From Thiothrix eikelboomii (GTDB taxonomy: Bacteria; Pseudomonadota; Gammaproteobacteria; Thiotrichales; Thiotrichaceae), in NCBI RefSeq assembly GCF_900167255.1, contig NZ_FUYB01000005.1, forward strand, positions 1 through 64,000: a DNA stretch of 64,000 nt, read 5' to 3'. Each line of letters opens with the position of its first letter. The stretch's first letter is position 1. A program made the position numbers and the translations under genes. The notes under the pieces were generated by a model, which ran no database searches, was not told where the DNA came from, and was given only the letters and a program-made list of their open reading frames with translations. Below, piece after piece: positions 18,246 through 27,090 of this stretch.

Positions 18246-21106
18246 GCTTCAAGTTCCACCCAAGCTTGAGTACGTAAGGCTAAAGCACTATGGATAGTCA
18301 TGAGTTGACCATCGAGTAAGCCACTATACAAGCCGCCTTCAGCCATCAGGGGGTTGGGCAGGGCAGTATCCGCTGAACTCAGTACCGTTTGCCCATATAA
18401 ATAGTAAAAGGTTCGTTCTAAGACGCTTTGATCCTGATAGCAACTGATCAGTAAAGCCGTGAGTGCTTGAGCACTAAACAAAGTGGGCGATAAATGTGGA
18501 TGCTCAGGAAGCCAACCACCATCGGGTTGTTGCCACTGAACTAAATCCTTGTGTAGGCTCTGAATCAGGCCGCTGCAATCATAAGGACTGAATTGATGAA
18601 GCGCCGTCAGGGTTTCTAATAACTGCGGATACTGATGTGGGCGAGCATAATAGCGCACATAGTCAAATAAGCGCTCGCTGGATCGGTTACGCCATAAGTG
18701 GTCGATGTACAAACCCGCTTGCTCAGCATGAATGAGCGCCAATAATTCTATCGAGTAATGCGAGTCATAGTGGGTGATTGCAGGTTTTGGCCATTGCCCA
18801 TGTTGATTGAGGCTTGCCTGCAACTGCTGCACAAGCTTAGCCAAACTCGGCTTTGCCTGTTGACGCCATTCAGGATGTTGGCTTAGCGCTAAAAGACAAT
18901 AAGCGCTTGAATGAGTATCTAAGGTTTGAGTGTGGATAGCATCAATTAAATAGGTATAGCTTTTATCCCAAGGTGGAGCGAGATGATCTTGGGTTTGGCT
19001 CAAGCACCACAAAATCCATGCAGTATTGAATACAGGTTGTTGATTCTGAACCTGATCGAGCGCTGCCTGATAGGCATAATAAATCGCGCCATTATTCTGT
19101 TGTTGGCGCTCAACGAAGTGTAAGTAGGCTCTTCGATAAGAGTAAGTGGTATCAATGGCTGTAGTCGGTGTCAAACGTTCGGTGGTTAAGGGAACAGCCG
19201 TGGGATTTACAGTACTGAATTGCCAAAGACGACACCGATAACGCTGCCAGTGTACCTGTGGATAAGGCCATGCCAGCCCTGCTTTTTTATAAAGCTGTTG
19301 CTGAAGCTGCTCGATATTCCAAGCCTGTTGCACCACTACATCCGGCAAGATCAGCGCAAACTGCTCTTGATGGCTTAGCGCAATAGCGTCTTGTCCTAAA
19401 CTCATATTGCCAAACGCGGATAGTTGCTCACTCAACCCTAAATAACTCGCTTCACTGAGCAGGTAGAGCTTGAGAGTGAGTATTCCGGGCTGCCCTAATT
19501 TGGCTTGCCAACGTGGATCTTGACTAGCGGTTTGCAGGAGTGTCGGTAAAGCCGCACTAGGGTGGTGTGGAATAGTACCTGCACAAGCTAAGAGCTGGCC
19601 GTTTAAATACACGGATACAAAGAGCCATTGGCAGCTAGCTGGGATAAATAAAGGCTTGAGCGGTGGGGGCAGCATCCTTTGGTGTTGTGCTTGGGCTAGT
19701 GCTAATAAGGCGTTGGCAAGGGGTTGGACAATATAGTTTTTTTCATCCCACTGCGGGAGGGCAGAACTCCCTCCGACGGGCCACTCAGCTCCCGGTTCAA
19801 TCAGCTTTTTGACGGTATAACGGTACAATAAAAACGGCTCATAGGGGCGTAGTTGCGTATTATGAAACCTTGCATGATGTAGTAAATGGGCGGCGGTTTG
19901 AATACCCGGCATCTTCGGTAAAGCACCACCCATTTTCCAAGGGGCTGCTAAGCTACGCACGGCTAAACCGTGCTGGTTAAAGTCAAAATCCCCATAGGTC
20001 GTTTCCACTAATTCACTGCATAAAGATAAGCCTAGTGCACTCTGGTCTAGACGCGCCTCACGTAAGGGATCAGCTGCTAATTGGCGCGCTAATAGCCAAG
20101 CGCATTGCACTAAGGCTAGATTAGTGGCCGTCAAAGGCTCGTCGGGGAAATTCCAAAGGCCTTGCCGCCCTTGCTGGGTATAAACGAGATCTTGAGTGCG
20201 TAGGCTAATCCAAAGCCCACCAGATGCTTCAAGGGGTTGATTAAATACACGCGGTGGGCGTAACAACCGACCGGTTTGCCAATAATGCTGCATGCAGCGG
20301 CGGATGACTTGAAACGGGGAGAGATAATCGGCGAGGGCTTGCTCATCCCATTGAATCGCAGTGAGGCTAGCTTTGATTGGGTAAGTCTTCAGTGGGGGTT
20401 CGTGCGGTAAGCGCGGTGAAATATCGGTGAGTTGATCAAATAAATAGACCACTCGATAACCCCGCTCTAATAAACTGGCATAACCGCTGTCATAGCCAAA
20501 GCGCACTAAGCACGCACACCCTTCCACATATAAACCAGCTTGCTCAAGTTTTTCAATGCAATCCAGCATATTCGTTCCTGAACCAATCGAGTCATCTATG
20601 ACAATCACCGGTTCGTGGGGGCGGATCTGACCATCAATCAGATTAGCAGTACCATAGGTTTTGCGTTGAGGTCTGACCATTAGCCCCGTGTAATGTCCTT
20701 TTGATGCTAAAATACAAGCACTCATTAAGGGGACAGCGGCCGTGCCGATGGTGGCTAATTGTCGCCCTTTAAAAGAGCTAAGCAGAGTTAATAAGGCCTG
20801 CGCGGCTAATTGTAAGCCCTCATAATGCAAAGATAGGCCTAAAAAATTCATTACCCAACGTAAATGTGTTTTCCCATCGCGGGCTAATACGGGGCGATGC
20901 TCGGTTTCGTGCAAAATGCCCTGTTCAATGATGAGCTTTAATAGTTGAGCCTTATCCGTTTGATTGTTATCCATCGTGCTCAGTCGTCGGTTTAAGGTAT
21001 CGACCACTCTACTGCAATCACAGCAGCTTACTAAAGGCGCAGGGGGATAATCGGCATGATGAGCAGCGTTAGCTTCGACGGATGCATCTAAACCAAGTTG
21101 GTTCAC
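18242..21106 (-). CDS. Phosphoribosyltransferase / AMMECR1-like / alpha-alpha toroid fusion
   Basis: 954 residues, no signal peptide. Residues ~54-230 form a type I phosphoribosyltransferase: an orotate-PRTase-like start (LLKLIIEQGIL), and the PRPP loop VIVIDDSIGSGTN at ~168-180. Residues ~280-440 and ~490-640 each resemble AMMECR1 domains: YGDFDF..PKMPGIQTAAHLLHHARFHN in the first, and LLACAGTIPHH..ASQDPRW..LYLLSEASYLG..LILPDV..LYKKAGLAWP in the second. Residues ~655-954 hold tryptophan/alanine-rich helical repeats (FNTAWILWCL, THSSAYCLLAL, WQQPDGGWLPE) like terpene-cyclase/prenyltransferase toroids. GTG 21106 opens the frame; ATG 20974 is an alternative. It overlaps the Memo-like gene by 4 bp. 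The enzymatic product is unknown; domain calls beyond the PRTase are by pattern only. Confidence 0.72.
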   Translation of the reverse strand: MNQLGLDASVEANAAHHADYPPAPLVSCCDCSRVVDTLNRRLSTMDNNQTDKAQLLKLIIEQGILHETEHRPVLARDGKTHLRWVMNFLGLSLHYEGLQLAAQALLTLLSSFKGRQLATIGTAAVPLMSACILASKGHYTGLMVRPQRKTYGTANLIDGQIRPHEPVIVIDDSIGSGTNMLDCIEKLEQAGLYVEGCACLVRFGYDSGYASLLERGYRVVYLFDQLTDISPRLPHEPPLKTYPIKASLTAIQWDEQALADYLSPFQVIRRCMQHYWQTGRLLRPPRVFNQPLEASGGLWISLRTQDLVYTQQGRQGLWNFPDEPLTATNLALVQCAWLLARQLAADPLREARLDQSALGLSLCSELVETTYGDFDFNQHGLAVRSLAAPWKMGGALPKMPGIQTAAHLLHHARFHNTQLRPYEPFLLYRYTVKKLIEPGAEWPVGGSSALPQWDEKNYIVQPLANALLALAQAQHQRMLPPPLKPLFIPASCQWLFVSVYLNGQLLACAGTIPHHPSAALPTLLQTASQDPRWQAKLGQPGILTLKLYLLSEASYLGLSEQLSAFGNMSLGQDAIALSHQEQFALILPDVVVQQAWNIEQLQQQLYKKAGLAWPYPQVHWQRYRCRLWQFSTVNPTAVPLTTERLTPTTAIDTTYSYRRAYLHFVERQQQNNGAIYYAYQAALDQVQNQQPVFNTAWILWCLSQTQDHLAPPWDKSYTYLIDAIHTQTLDTHSSAYCLLALSQHPEWRQQAKPSLAKLVQQLQASLNQHGQWPKPAITHYDSHYSIELLALIHAEQAGLYIDHLWRNRSSERLFDYVRYYARPHQYPQLLETLTALHQFSPYDCSGLIQSLHKDLVQWQQPDGGWLPEHPHLSPTLFSAQALTALLISCYQDQSVLERTFYYLYGQTVLSSADTALPNPLMAEGGLYSGLLDGQLMTIHSALALRTQAWVELEA

Positions 21107-21187
21107 GTATGGTTAGTGTTGGCTAAATAACCGTAACTAACACCCTACAACCAAAACTAACACAACACTAAGAAACGAGGAGATCCG

Positions 21188-21649
21188 ATGAAACCTATTA
21201 GCTTGGCTGGTTTTTTGATGGCAGATTGTTGGCCGCTTGATCTGATTTTAAAACCTTTTACTTTATTAGCTTTGCGGATTTATGTGGCATGGATGTTTTT
21301 TGAGTCAGGCCTAGTCAAAATCCAGAGTTGGTCGAGTACGGTTTCCTTGTTTGAAACCGAGTATCAAGTCCCTATTTTATCGCCAGAATGGGCCGCTTAT
21401 TTGGCAACGGGTGCAGAGTTAATCCTACCTGTACTCTTGGTTTTCGGTTGTTTAACCCGCCCAGCTGCTTTAGGTTTGTTTGTACTCAATATCGTGGCGG
21501 TGATTGCTTATCCTTATTTATGGACAGTCGCAGGTGCAGGTGGTTTTTGGCAGCACGTGACTTGGGGAACGATGCTTTGGGTGGTATTTGTGTTTGGTCC
21601 TGGACGCTTCGCTCTCGACTATCTATGGAGTCAGCGTTTAGCTAAATAG
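21188..21649 (+). CDS. DoxX-family membrane protein
   Basis: 153 residues with four hydrophobic helices. LALRIYVAWMFFESGLVKI is the typical DoxX start and YLATGAELILPVLLVFGCLTRPAALGL (here cut as ATGAELILPVLLVFG and CLTRPAALGL) the second helix block. DoxX proteins are linked to quinone or thiosulfate oxidation in archaea and to redox stress elsewhere; the role of this copy is not shown. AGGAG precedes the ATG by 6 bases. It diverges from the AMMECR1-fusion gene over 81 bp. Confidence 0.85.
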   Translation: MKPISLAGFLMADCWPLDLILKPFTLLALRIYVAWMFFESGLVKIQSWSSTVSLFETEYQVPILSPEWAAYLATGAELILPVLLVFGCLTRPAALGLFVLNIVAVIAYPYLWTVAGAGGFWQHVTWGTMLWVVFVFGPGRFALDYLWSQRLAK

Positions 21650-21703
21650 CTTTCTATATAAGCCTCATTCTTTAATTCTTTATTCGTTATCCCTAGCTAG
21701 TTT

Positions 21704-21742
21704 AAGGCCAGAAGTGCAGCAGAGTGAAGTACTTCTGGCCTT
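21704..21742. repeat. Perfect 12-bp inverted repeat (hairpin)
   Basis: AAGGCCAGAAGT (21704-21715) pairs with ACTTCTGGCCTT (21731-21742) across a 15-base loop; GCTAG and CTAGC further out extend the symmetry. It lies between the DoxX gene and the efflux operon. There is no T-run on either side, so a rho-independent terminator is doubtful. It may be a processing hairpin, a repeated palindrome or a remnant element. Confidence 0.6.
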
Positions 21743-21851
21743 GAGCACTAGCTAAGCATCTTTACATACTTTTACATTCATCTAACCCACCTTTACAGCT
21801 GACTCAGGCAGACTAAGCGTATCAAAAACAAATTGAAGGGTGGTTAAGTGT

Positions 21852-23222
21852 ATGAGTTTGCGACTCAGCCCAGCGGTGCTCACCGTGTCGATCTGTTGGA
21901 CTTTAGCGGCTTGTGCGCCCATGACTGATACCCGTCAGACACCTACTGCAGCGGTGCAAATGGCCAATAAGGCATTAGCGACTGTCAAAACCAATCGTGC
22001 ACCGATTCAAGCTGCTTGGTGGCAAAAATTTAATGACCCACTCATGACGGCACTGATTCAAGAGGCTTGGCAGGCCAATCCTGATTTAGCCTCTGCTCAA
22101 GCGAGTGTCAAAACAGCACGTGCTCAAGGTGTGATAGCGGGTGCGAGCTTATTTCCTAGCTTGGCTGCGAGTGGTTCAGCACGGACAGCGAATGGCTCAG
22201 GGACTAGCCTCTCTACGGGGCTGGATGCAGGTTGGGAATTAGATATTTTTGGTGCAAATCGCCTTGCGAATGCAGCCGCTCAAAGTGATTTTAAAGCAGC
22301 TGAAGCGAGTTACGAGGATGTAAAGGCCTCCTTAGCGGCTGAAGTAGCGAGTGCTTATGTCAATTTGCGGTTAGCCCAAGCACGTTTAGGGGTCGCTCAG
22401 CAGAATCGTCAATCACGCCAAGAAACGGCTAGGCTCACGGGTTTGCGCCAACAAGCGGGTTTAAGTAGTGGTTTGGAGCTTGAGCAATCCAAGCTCAGCT
22501 TAGGTCAGACTCAAGCTCAGCTTCCTGCTCTAGACGGTGCGGTCTCACGTTCTAAATATGCTTTAGCGGTCTTAACGGGCAAAACCCCAGAAGCTTTAAA
22601 TCAGCGTTTAACAGTGGCTAAGCCGATCCCCAATTCAACTGGGCGTTTAAAAGCGGAAATTCCTGCGAACGCTTTACGTCAACGCCCTGATCTACGGGCA
22701 GCTGAATTTCGAGTCGCTGCTGCGAGTGCACGGGTCGGTGAAGCGAAAGCCAATCTAAATCCGAGTTTTAACTTAAGTGGCTCTTTAAGTTTAAGCGGTA
22801 AAAATCTGGGTGATTTGTTCGATATTAATAGTTTGGTACGCTCACTCTTAGCCTCGATCAGTGCACCTTTGTTTGATGGGGGGCGTTTAAAGCAGCAAGT
22901 GGTGGTACGTGATGCAGCCTATGAACAAGCAGTAGCCGCTTATCAAAAAACGCTGCTGAGTGCTTTGCAAGAAGTGGCGAATAGTTTTGCCACCTTAGCG
23001 GCTTTACAAAAGCAGCAGCCCATTTTGGTGCAGAACCTGCAATTAGCACGGAGTACTGAGCAGTTAGCACGCTTAAGCTACGATGCAGGGACAGCCGACT
23101 TCCAAAATGTCTTAGATGCGCAACGCTCAGTCTTGAGTGCGCAAGAAAGTGTATTGTCAGCCCAGGCGGATAGTAGTTTAGCGTTAATCAGCCTGTATAA
23201 AGCCGTAGGTGGCGCTTGGTAG
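21852..23222 (+). CDS. Outer-membrane efflux lipoprotein (OprM/NodT, TolC-like)
   Basis: 456 residues from ATG 21852 (MSLRLSPAVLTVSICWTLAACAP). A lipoprotein signal ends LAAC, so Cys21 would be lipidated. AAWWQKFNDPLMTALIQEAWQANPDL and the paired heptad-rich repeats (ASAQASVKTARAQG; SLALISLYKAVGGAW at the end) are typical of OprM/CusC/NodT factors. It supplies the outer-membrane channel for the MacA-MacB-like pump 16 bp downstream. GTG 21840 in the same frame is an alternative start with a nearby GAAGG. Confidence 0.92.
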   Translation: MSLRLSPAVLTVSICWTLAACAPMTDTRQTPTAAVQMANKALATVKTNRAPIQAAWWQKFNDPLMTALIQEAWQANPDLASAQASVKTARAQGVIAGASLFPSLAASGSARTANGSGTSLSTGLDAGWELDIFGANRLANAAAQSDFKAAEASYEDVKASLAAEVASAYVNLRLAQARLGVAQQNRQSRQETARLTGLRQQAGLSSGLELEQSKLSLGQTQAQLPALDGAVSRSKYALAVLTGKTPEALNQRLTVAKPIPNSTGRLKAEIPANALRQRPDLRAAEFRVAAASARVGEAKANLNPSFNLSGSLSLSGKNLGDLFDINSLVRSLLASISAPLFDGGRLKQQVVVRDAAYEQAVAAYQKTLLSALQEVANSFATLAALQKQQPILVQNLQLARSTEQLARLSYDAGTADFQNVLDAQRSVLSAQESVLSAQADSSLALISLYKAVGGAW

Positions 23223-23238
23223 GTAAGCAGTAATCATC

Positions 23239-24972
23239 ATGACAAATATACAATCCAGCCATGACTCCGTTAAAGCCGTTTTAGGTCAGCCTGCTGCTAA
23301 GAAGAGTGGTTTTGGCAAGCGTTTAGTGACCTTAGTCATCCTTGCTGCTTTAGGGGGCGGTGGCTATTGGTATTATCAGCAATATCAAGCGAATGGCGGC
23401 GTAAAAACGGAAGTACCTGCTTATCAAACTGAAGTGCTCAAGCGCGGCGATTTGAACCTTACAGTGATCGCTACGGGCAATTTACAGCCTATGAATCAGG
23501 TGGATATTGGCACTGAGCAATCCGGTACTGTGGCTGAAGTGTTGGTTGATGCTAATGCAACCGTTACTAAAGGGCAAATCTTAGCCAAACTCAACACCAA
23601 TCAACTGGAAGATAATCTGACCAAGGCTGAAGCCGCATTAATCACTGCCGAAGCGAAGGTCGCACAAGCTAAAGCGCAACTAACCCAAGCGGATGCGAAT
23701 ATTCTGAAAGCAGAAGCCAGTATTCAGCAAGCCTTGGCGGGTGAGCGTCAATCCAGTGCTCAAATTCAGCAAGTCGGTGCGCAAGTACAGCAAAACCAAG
23801 CACAGCTGCAACAAGCCAATGCCCAGATTCAAAGTGCAGAGGCTCAGTTGGCTCAAGCTAAAGCGAGTACTGCAGAAGCCCGTGCTCAGCTTGGGCGCTT
23901 ACAAACTTTATATAAAACCAGCGGTGGTAAATTGCCGTCAAAAGCTGAGCTAACAACGGCTCAAGCTGCTTTGCAGCGTGCACAAGCAGCAGAGCAAGCA
24001 GCTAAGTCCAGTGCGGATTCTTCACGTGCGAATGCCACTGCGGCAAGGGCGAGTATTTCCGCTTCGCAAGCGAATGTAGAGTCTGCCAAAGCAGGTTCAG
24101 GGGCTTCGAGTGCGAATGTGTCGGGCTTAAAGGCGAGTGCAGCGGCGACTAAAGCAGAAAAGCTTAGTGCTCAAGCTGCCTTAGAAGCAGCCCAAGCGGG
24201 CGTGAAAGAGGCGCAAGCTAATGTACGTTCTGCCCAAGCCAATTTAGCTAAAGCTACCATCACCTCACCGATTGATGGTGTGGTTTTAACGCGCTCAGTA
24301 GAGCCGGGGCAAACTGTAGCTGCGTCTTTATCCGCACCCACCTTATTCACCCTCGCTGAAGATCTCAAACAGATGGAGCTGCAAGTTAGTGTTGATGAAG
24401 CCAATGTAGGGCAGGTGAAAGAAGGGCAAGCCGCTGAGTTTACGGTGGATGCTTGGCCGGGGCGGAAGTATCAAGGCAAGATTACACTGGTCAGTTTAGG
24501 TTCAACCCTGACCGATAATGTGGTGTCTTATCTAACTAAACTGAATGTTGAGAATACTGATTTAACGCTACGCCCGGGGATGACGGCGAATGCAACGATT
24601 AGTACCCAATCCCGTAAAGCGGTGTTGTTAGTACCGAATACGGCTTTACGGTTTAAGCCTGCCAGCCCAGAGGAGGCTAAAACCACGGCTCCAGCCCAAC
24701 AGACTGGTGGGGGCTTAGTATCTCAACTGATGCCGCGTCCACCGATGCAAAGGCAACGTGGGCAAGGTCAGGGGCAAGGCGGTGCTGGCCGAGGGCAAGG
24801 CCAAGGGCGTCGTAGTGGTCGTGGTGAGATTTGGATTTTAAAAGACGGTATACCCAGTGCAGTGAAAGTCAAAATAGGCTTGAGTGATAGCAAATTCACC
24901 GAGGTGAGTGCGGATGAGCTGACTGAAGGCGATTTAGTGATTACAGGTGCGGCTACCGGTGCGAAGCCATGA
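23239..24972 (+). CDS. MacA-like periplasmic adaptor with enlarged coiled coil
   Basis: 577 residues, much longer than E. coli MacA (371). A membrane helix near 28-45 (LVTLVILAALGGGGYWYYQQY) anchors it. A biotinyl-lipoyl half (PMNQVDIGTEQSGTVAEVLV) precedes a ~200-residue Ala/Gln-rich hairpin built of AQ/KA repeats (about 125-340); ITSPIDGVVLTRSVEPGQTV closes the lipoyl domain. Residues ~500-530 hold a Gln/Gly/Arg-rich insertion (RQRGQGQGQGGAGRGQGQG) inside the membrane-proximal region. It links the ABC transporter to the outer-membrane factor. It overlaps the ATPase gene by 4 bp. Confidence 0.92.
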   Translation: MTNIQSSHDSVKAVLGQPAAKKSGFGKRLVTLVILAALGGGGYWYYQQYQANGGVKTEVPAYQTEVLKRGDLNLTVIATGNLQPMNQVDIGTEQSGTVAEVLVDANATVTKGQILAKLNTNQLEDNLTKAEAALITAEAKVAQAKAQLTQADANILKAEASIQQALAGERQSSAQIQQVGAQVQQNQAQLQQANAQIQSAEAQLAQAKASTAEARAQLGRLQTLYKTSGGKLPSKAELTTAQAALQRAQAAEQAAKSSADSSRANATAARASISASQANVESAKAGSGASSANVSGLKASAAATKAEKLSAQAALEAAQAGVKEAQANVRSAQANLAKATITSPIDGVVLTRSVEPGQTVAASLSAPTLFTLAEDLKQMELQVSVDEANVGQVKEGQAAEFTVDAWPGRKYQGKITLVSLGSTLTDNVVSYLTKLNVENTDLTLRPGMTANATISTQSRKAVLLVPNTALRFKPASPEEAKTTAPAQQTGGGLVSQLMPRPPMQRQRGQGQGQGGAGRGQGQGRRSGRGEIWILKDGIPSAVKVKIGLSDSKFTEVSADELTEGDLVITGAATGAKP

Positions 24973-25691
24973 GTGAGGGCATTGAAAAGCTGATTGAGTT
25001 GCGGGGGATCACCAAAACCTATGGGCAAGGCCAAGCGCAATTCCAAGCTTTAAAAGGCATTGATTTAAGCATAGAGGCAGGTGACTTTGTAGCAGTGATG
25101 GGACCAAGTGGTTCGGGCAAGTCTACAGCAATGAATATTCTGGGTTGTTTAGATGTACCCACAACGGGTGAATATCATTTCCGTGATGTACAAGTCGAGC
25201 AGCTAGATCGGAATCAACGTGCACTCTTACGCCGCTACTATTTTGGTTTCGTGTTTCAAGGCTTTAATTTATTAGCCCGCACTTCAGCGCAGGAAAATGT
25301 CGAGCTGCCACTTCTATATCGTGGGGAATCGACCAAGGCTCGGCATCTCGCTGCGCAGGCCGCTTTGGAAAAGGTCGGCCTAACCACTTGGACAGGGCAT
25401 ACGCCCGCTGAGTTATCCGGTGGTCAACAACAGCGCGTCGCTATTGCTCGCGCCATTGTAACTAATCCGGTGTTGTTATTGGCCGATGAGCCAACCGGTA
25501 ATTTAGATAGCAAACGCAGCCATGAAATCATGGAGCTACTGGTCTCTTTGAATCGGGATCAAGGTATTACTGTCTTAATGGTCACCCATGAACCTGAAAT
25601 GGCAGCCTATGCCAAGCGGATTGTGACTTTTGTCGATGGCAAGGTGGCTGCGGACAAGCGGCAAGCGGGGCTGGGCTATGTTATGGAATAG
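24969..25691 (+). CDS. MacB-type ABC transporter ATP-binding protein
   Basis: 240 residues. Walker A GPSGSGKST, Q-loop FVFQGFNLL, signature LSGGQQQRVAIARA, Walker B LLLADEPTGNLDS and the H-loop VTHEPEM are all present. It belongs to the LolD/MacB/FtsE group that powers mechanotransmission rather than direct transport. In E. coli MacB this domain is fused to the permease; here they are separate genes that overlap by 14 bp. ATG 24969 overlaps the adaptor stop (ATGA). Confidence 0.95.
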   Translation: MSEGIEKLIELRGITKTYGQGQAQFQALKGIDLSIEAGDFVAVMGPSGSGKSTAMNILGCLDVPTTGEYHFRDVQVEQLDRNQRALLRRYYFGFVFQGFNLLARTSAQENVELPLLYRGESTKARHLAAQAALEKVGLTTWTGHTPAELSGGQQQRVAIARAIVTNPVLLLADEPTGNLDSKRSHEIMELLVSLNRDQGITVLMVTHEPEMAAYAKRIVTFVDGKVAADKRQAGLGYVME

Positions 25692-26886
25692 TTTGCTACT
25701 AGCAATGCGCGAAATTCGGCGTAATTTATTGCGTTCCTTCCTGACTATTTTGGGGATCGTGATTGGGGTTTCGGCGGTGATTACGATGGTCACACTCGGG
25801 AATGGGGCAACGCAGGCGGTGAAAAATCAGGTCTCGAGTTTAGGGAGTAATCTCCTCCAAATTCGCACCGGTCAGCGCATGATGGGACCTGGTGGTGGCG
25901 GTGGTGCACCAGCTTTTAAGTTGGATGATATTGAAGCGATTCGTAGCTCGGTGAGTGGCTTAAGTGGGGTAGCACCCCAAGTAAATCGAACCGCCACGGT
26001 CGTGTCGATGGCCAATAATTGGTCAACCAGCGTGACCGGAACTACCAACGATTTTTTTACAGTCGGTAACTGGAAGTTAGCCTCTGGTCGGAGTTTTTCT
26101 GAGCAGGAAGAGCAAACGGGAACCTCGGTCTGCATTTTGGGGGCAAGTTTATATAAACAGCTGTATGCGAATCAAGATCCCTTAGGTGAAATGCTCAGGG
26201 TCAAGAATTTTTCCTGTGAGGTAATTGGGGTATTAGAAGCGAAAGGCCAAGCGGCGATGGGGCGCGATCAGGATGATACCTTAGTCATGCCACTGCGCAC
26301 TGTGCAACGGCGCTTAACGGGGAATCAGGATATTTCTTCGATTCAAGTCTCGGTTGAAAATGAAACTGAAATCACGCAGGCACAAACGCAAATCACGGAT
26401 TTATTACGCGAGCGCCGTCGTATTTCCGAGGGGATGGATGATAATTTTAATGTACTGGATACCCGTCAATTGGCGGATGCTTTATCCGGTACGACTAAAG
26501 TGATGACCACGTTGTTGGGTGCAGTGGCTTCAGTGAGTTTATTAGTCGGTGGGATTGGCATTATGAATATAATGCTGGTGTCTGTTACCGAACGTACTCG
26601 TGAAATTGGGATTCGCCTAGCGATTGGTGCTTTGGAGCGTGAAGTACTGCTTCAGTTCTTGACGGAAGCCGTGATGCTCTCTGCTTTGGGCGGCTTAATC
26701 GGGATTATCTTAGCGACTATTGCTTCCTATTTTCTCTCTGGCTTAATGCAGGTACCTTATACTTTTAATGCACCGATCAATTTAGGTTCGTTTTTCTTTT
26801 CAGCTGGGATAGGGGTGTTGTTTGGGTATATGCCCGCCAAGCGGGCAGCGCGTTTAGACCCGATTCAGGCACTAAGGCATGAGTAA
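25678..26886 (+). CDS. MacB-type ABC transporter permease
   Basis: 402 residues from ATG 25678 (MLWNSLLLAMREIRRNLLRSF). One N-terminal helix (FLTILGIVIGVSAVITMV), a large periplasmic domain, and three C-terminal helices (SLLVGGIGIMNIMLVSV; ALGGLIGIILATIASYF; LGSFFFSAGIGVLFG) match MacB/FtsX topology. ERTREIGIRLAIGA is the coupling helix. A Gly-rich run, PGGGGGAP, follows the first helix. The frame is open further upstream to 25630 but that overlaps the ATPase gene. Substrate unknown; peptides, macrolides or lipids are typical of the family. Confidence 0.93.
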   Translation: MLWNSLLLAMREIRRNLLRSFLTILGIVIGVSAVITMVTLGNGATQAVKNQVSSLGSNLLQIRTGQRMMGPGGGGGAPAFKLDDIEAIRSSVSGLSGVAPQVNRTATVVSMANNWSTSVTGTTNDFFTVGNWKLASGRSFSEQEEQTGTSVCILGASLYKQLYANQDPLGEMLRVKNFSCEVIGVLEAKGQAAMGRDQDDTLVMPLRTVQRRLTGNQDISSIQVSVENETEITQAQTQITDLLRERRRISEGMDDNFNVLDTRQLADALSGTTKVMTTLLGAVASVSLLVGGIGIMNIMLVSVTERTREIGIRLAIGALEREVLLQFLTEAVMLSALGGLIGIILATIASYFLSGLMQVPYTFNAPINLGSFFFSAGIGVLFGYMPAKRAARLDPIQALRHE

Positions 26887-27090
26887 TAGCGATTGCTAAC
26901 GGCTGATTAATTTCTTTAAGCTTATTATTAGCCTATTCACAGTCGCTTAGCACCTATTGAACTAATTAAAAAACCTTGAGTTCTAAGCTTCATCTACACT
27001 CATTAATAAGCTTGCCTTATGCTTTTAGCGATCACTGCTAAAATTTGTATGTATTCAATAAAACGCTAGCTAGGGAACGGGAACTAACCC

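Noticed and set aside
27001-27060. Sigma-70 promoter before the alpha-2-macroglobulin gene
   Set aside because: TTGCCT and TAAAAT occur but are 21 bp apart, outside the usual 16-18.
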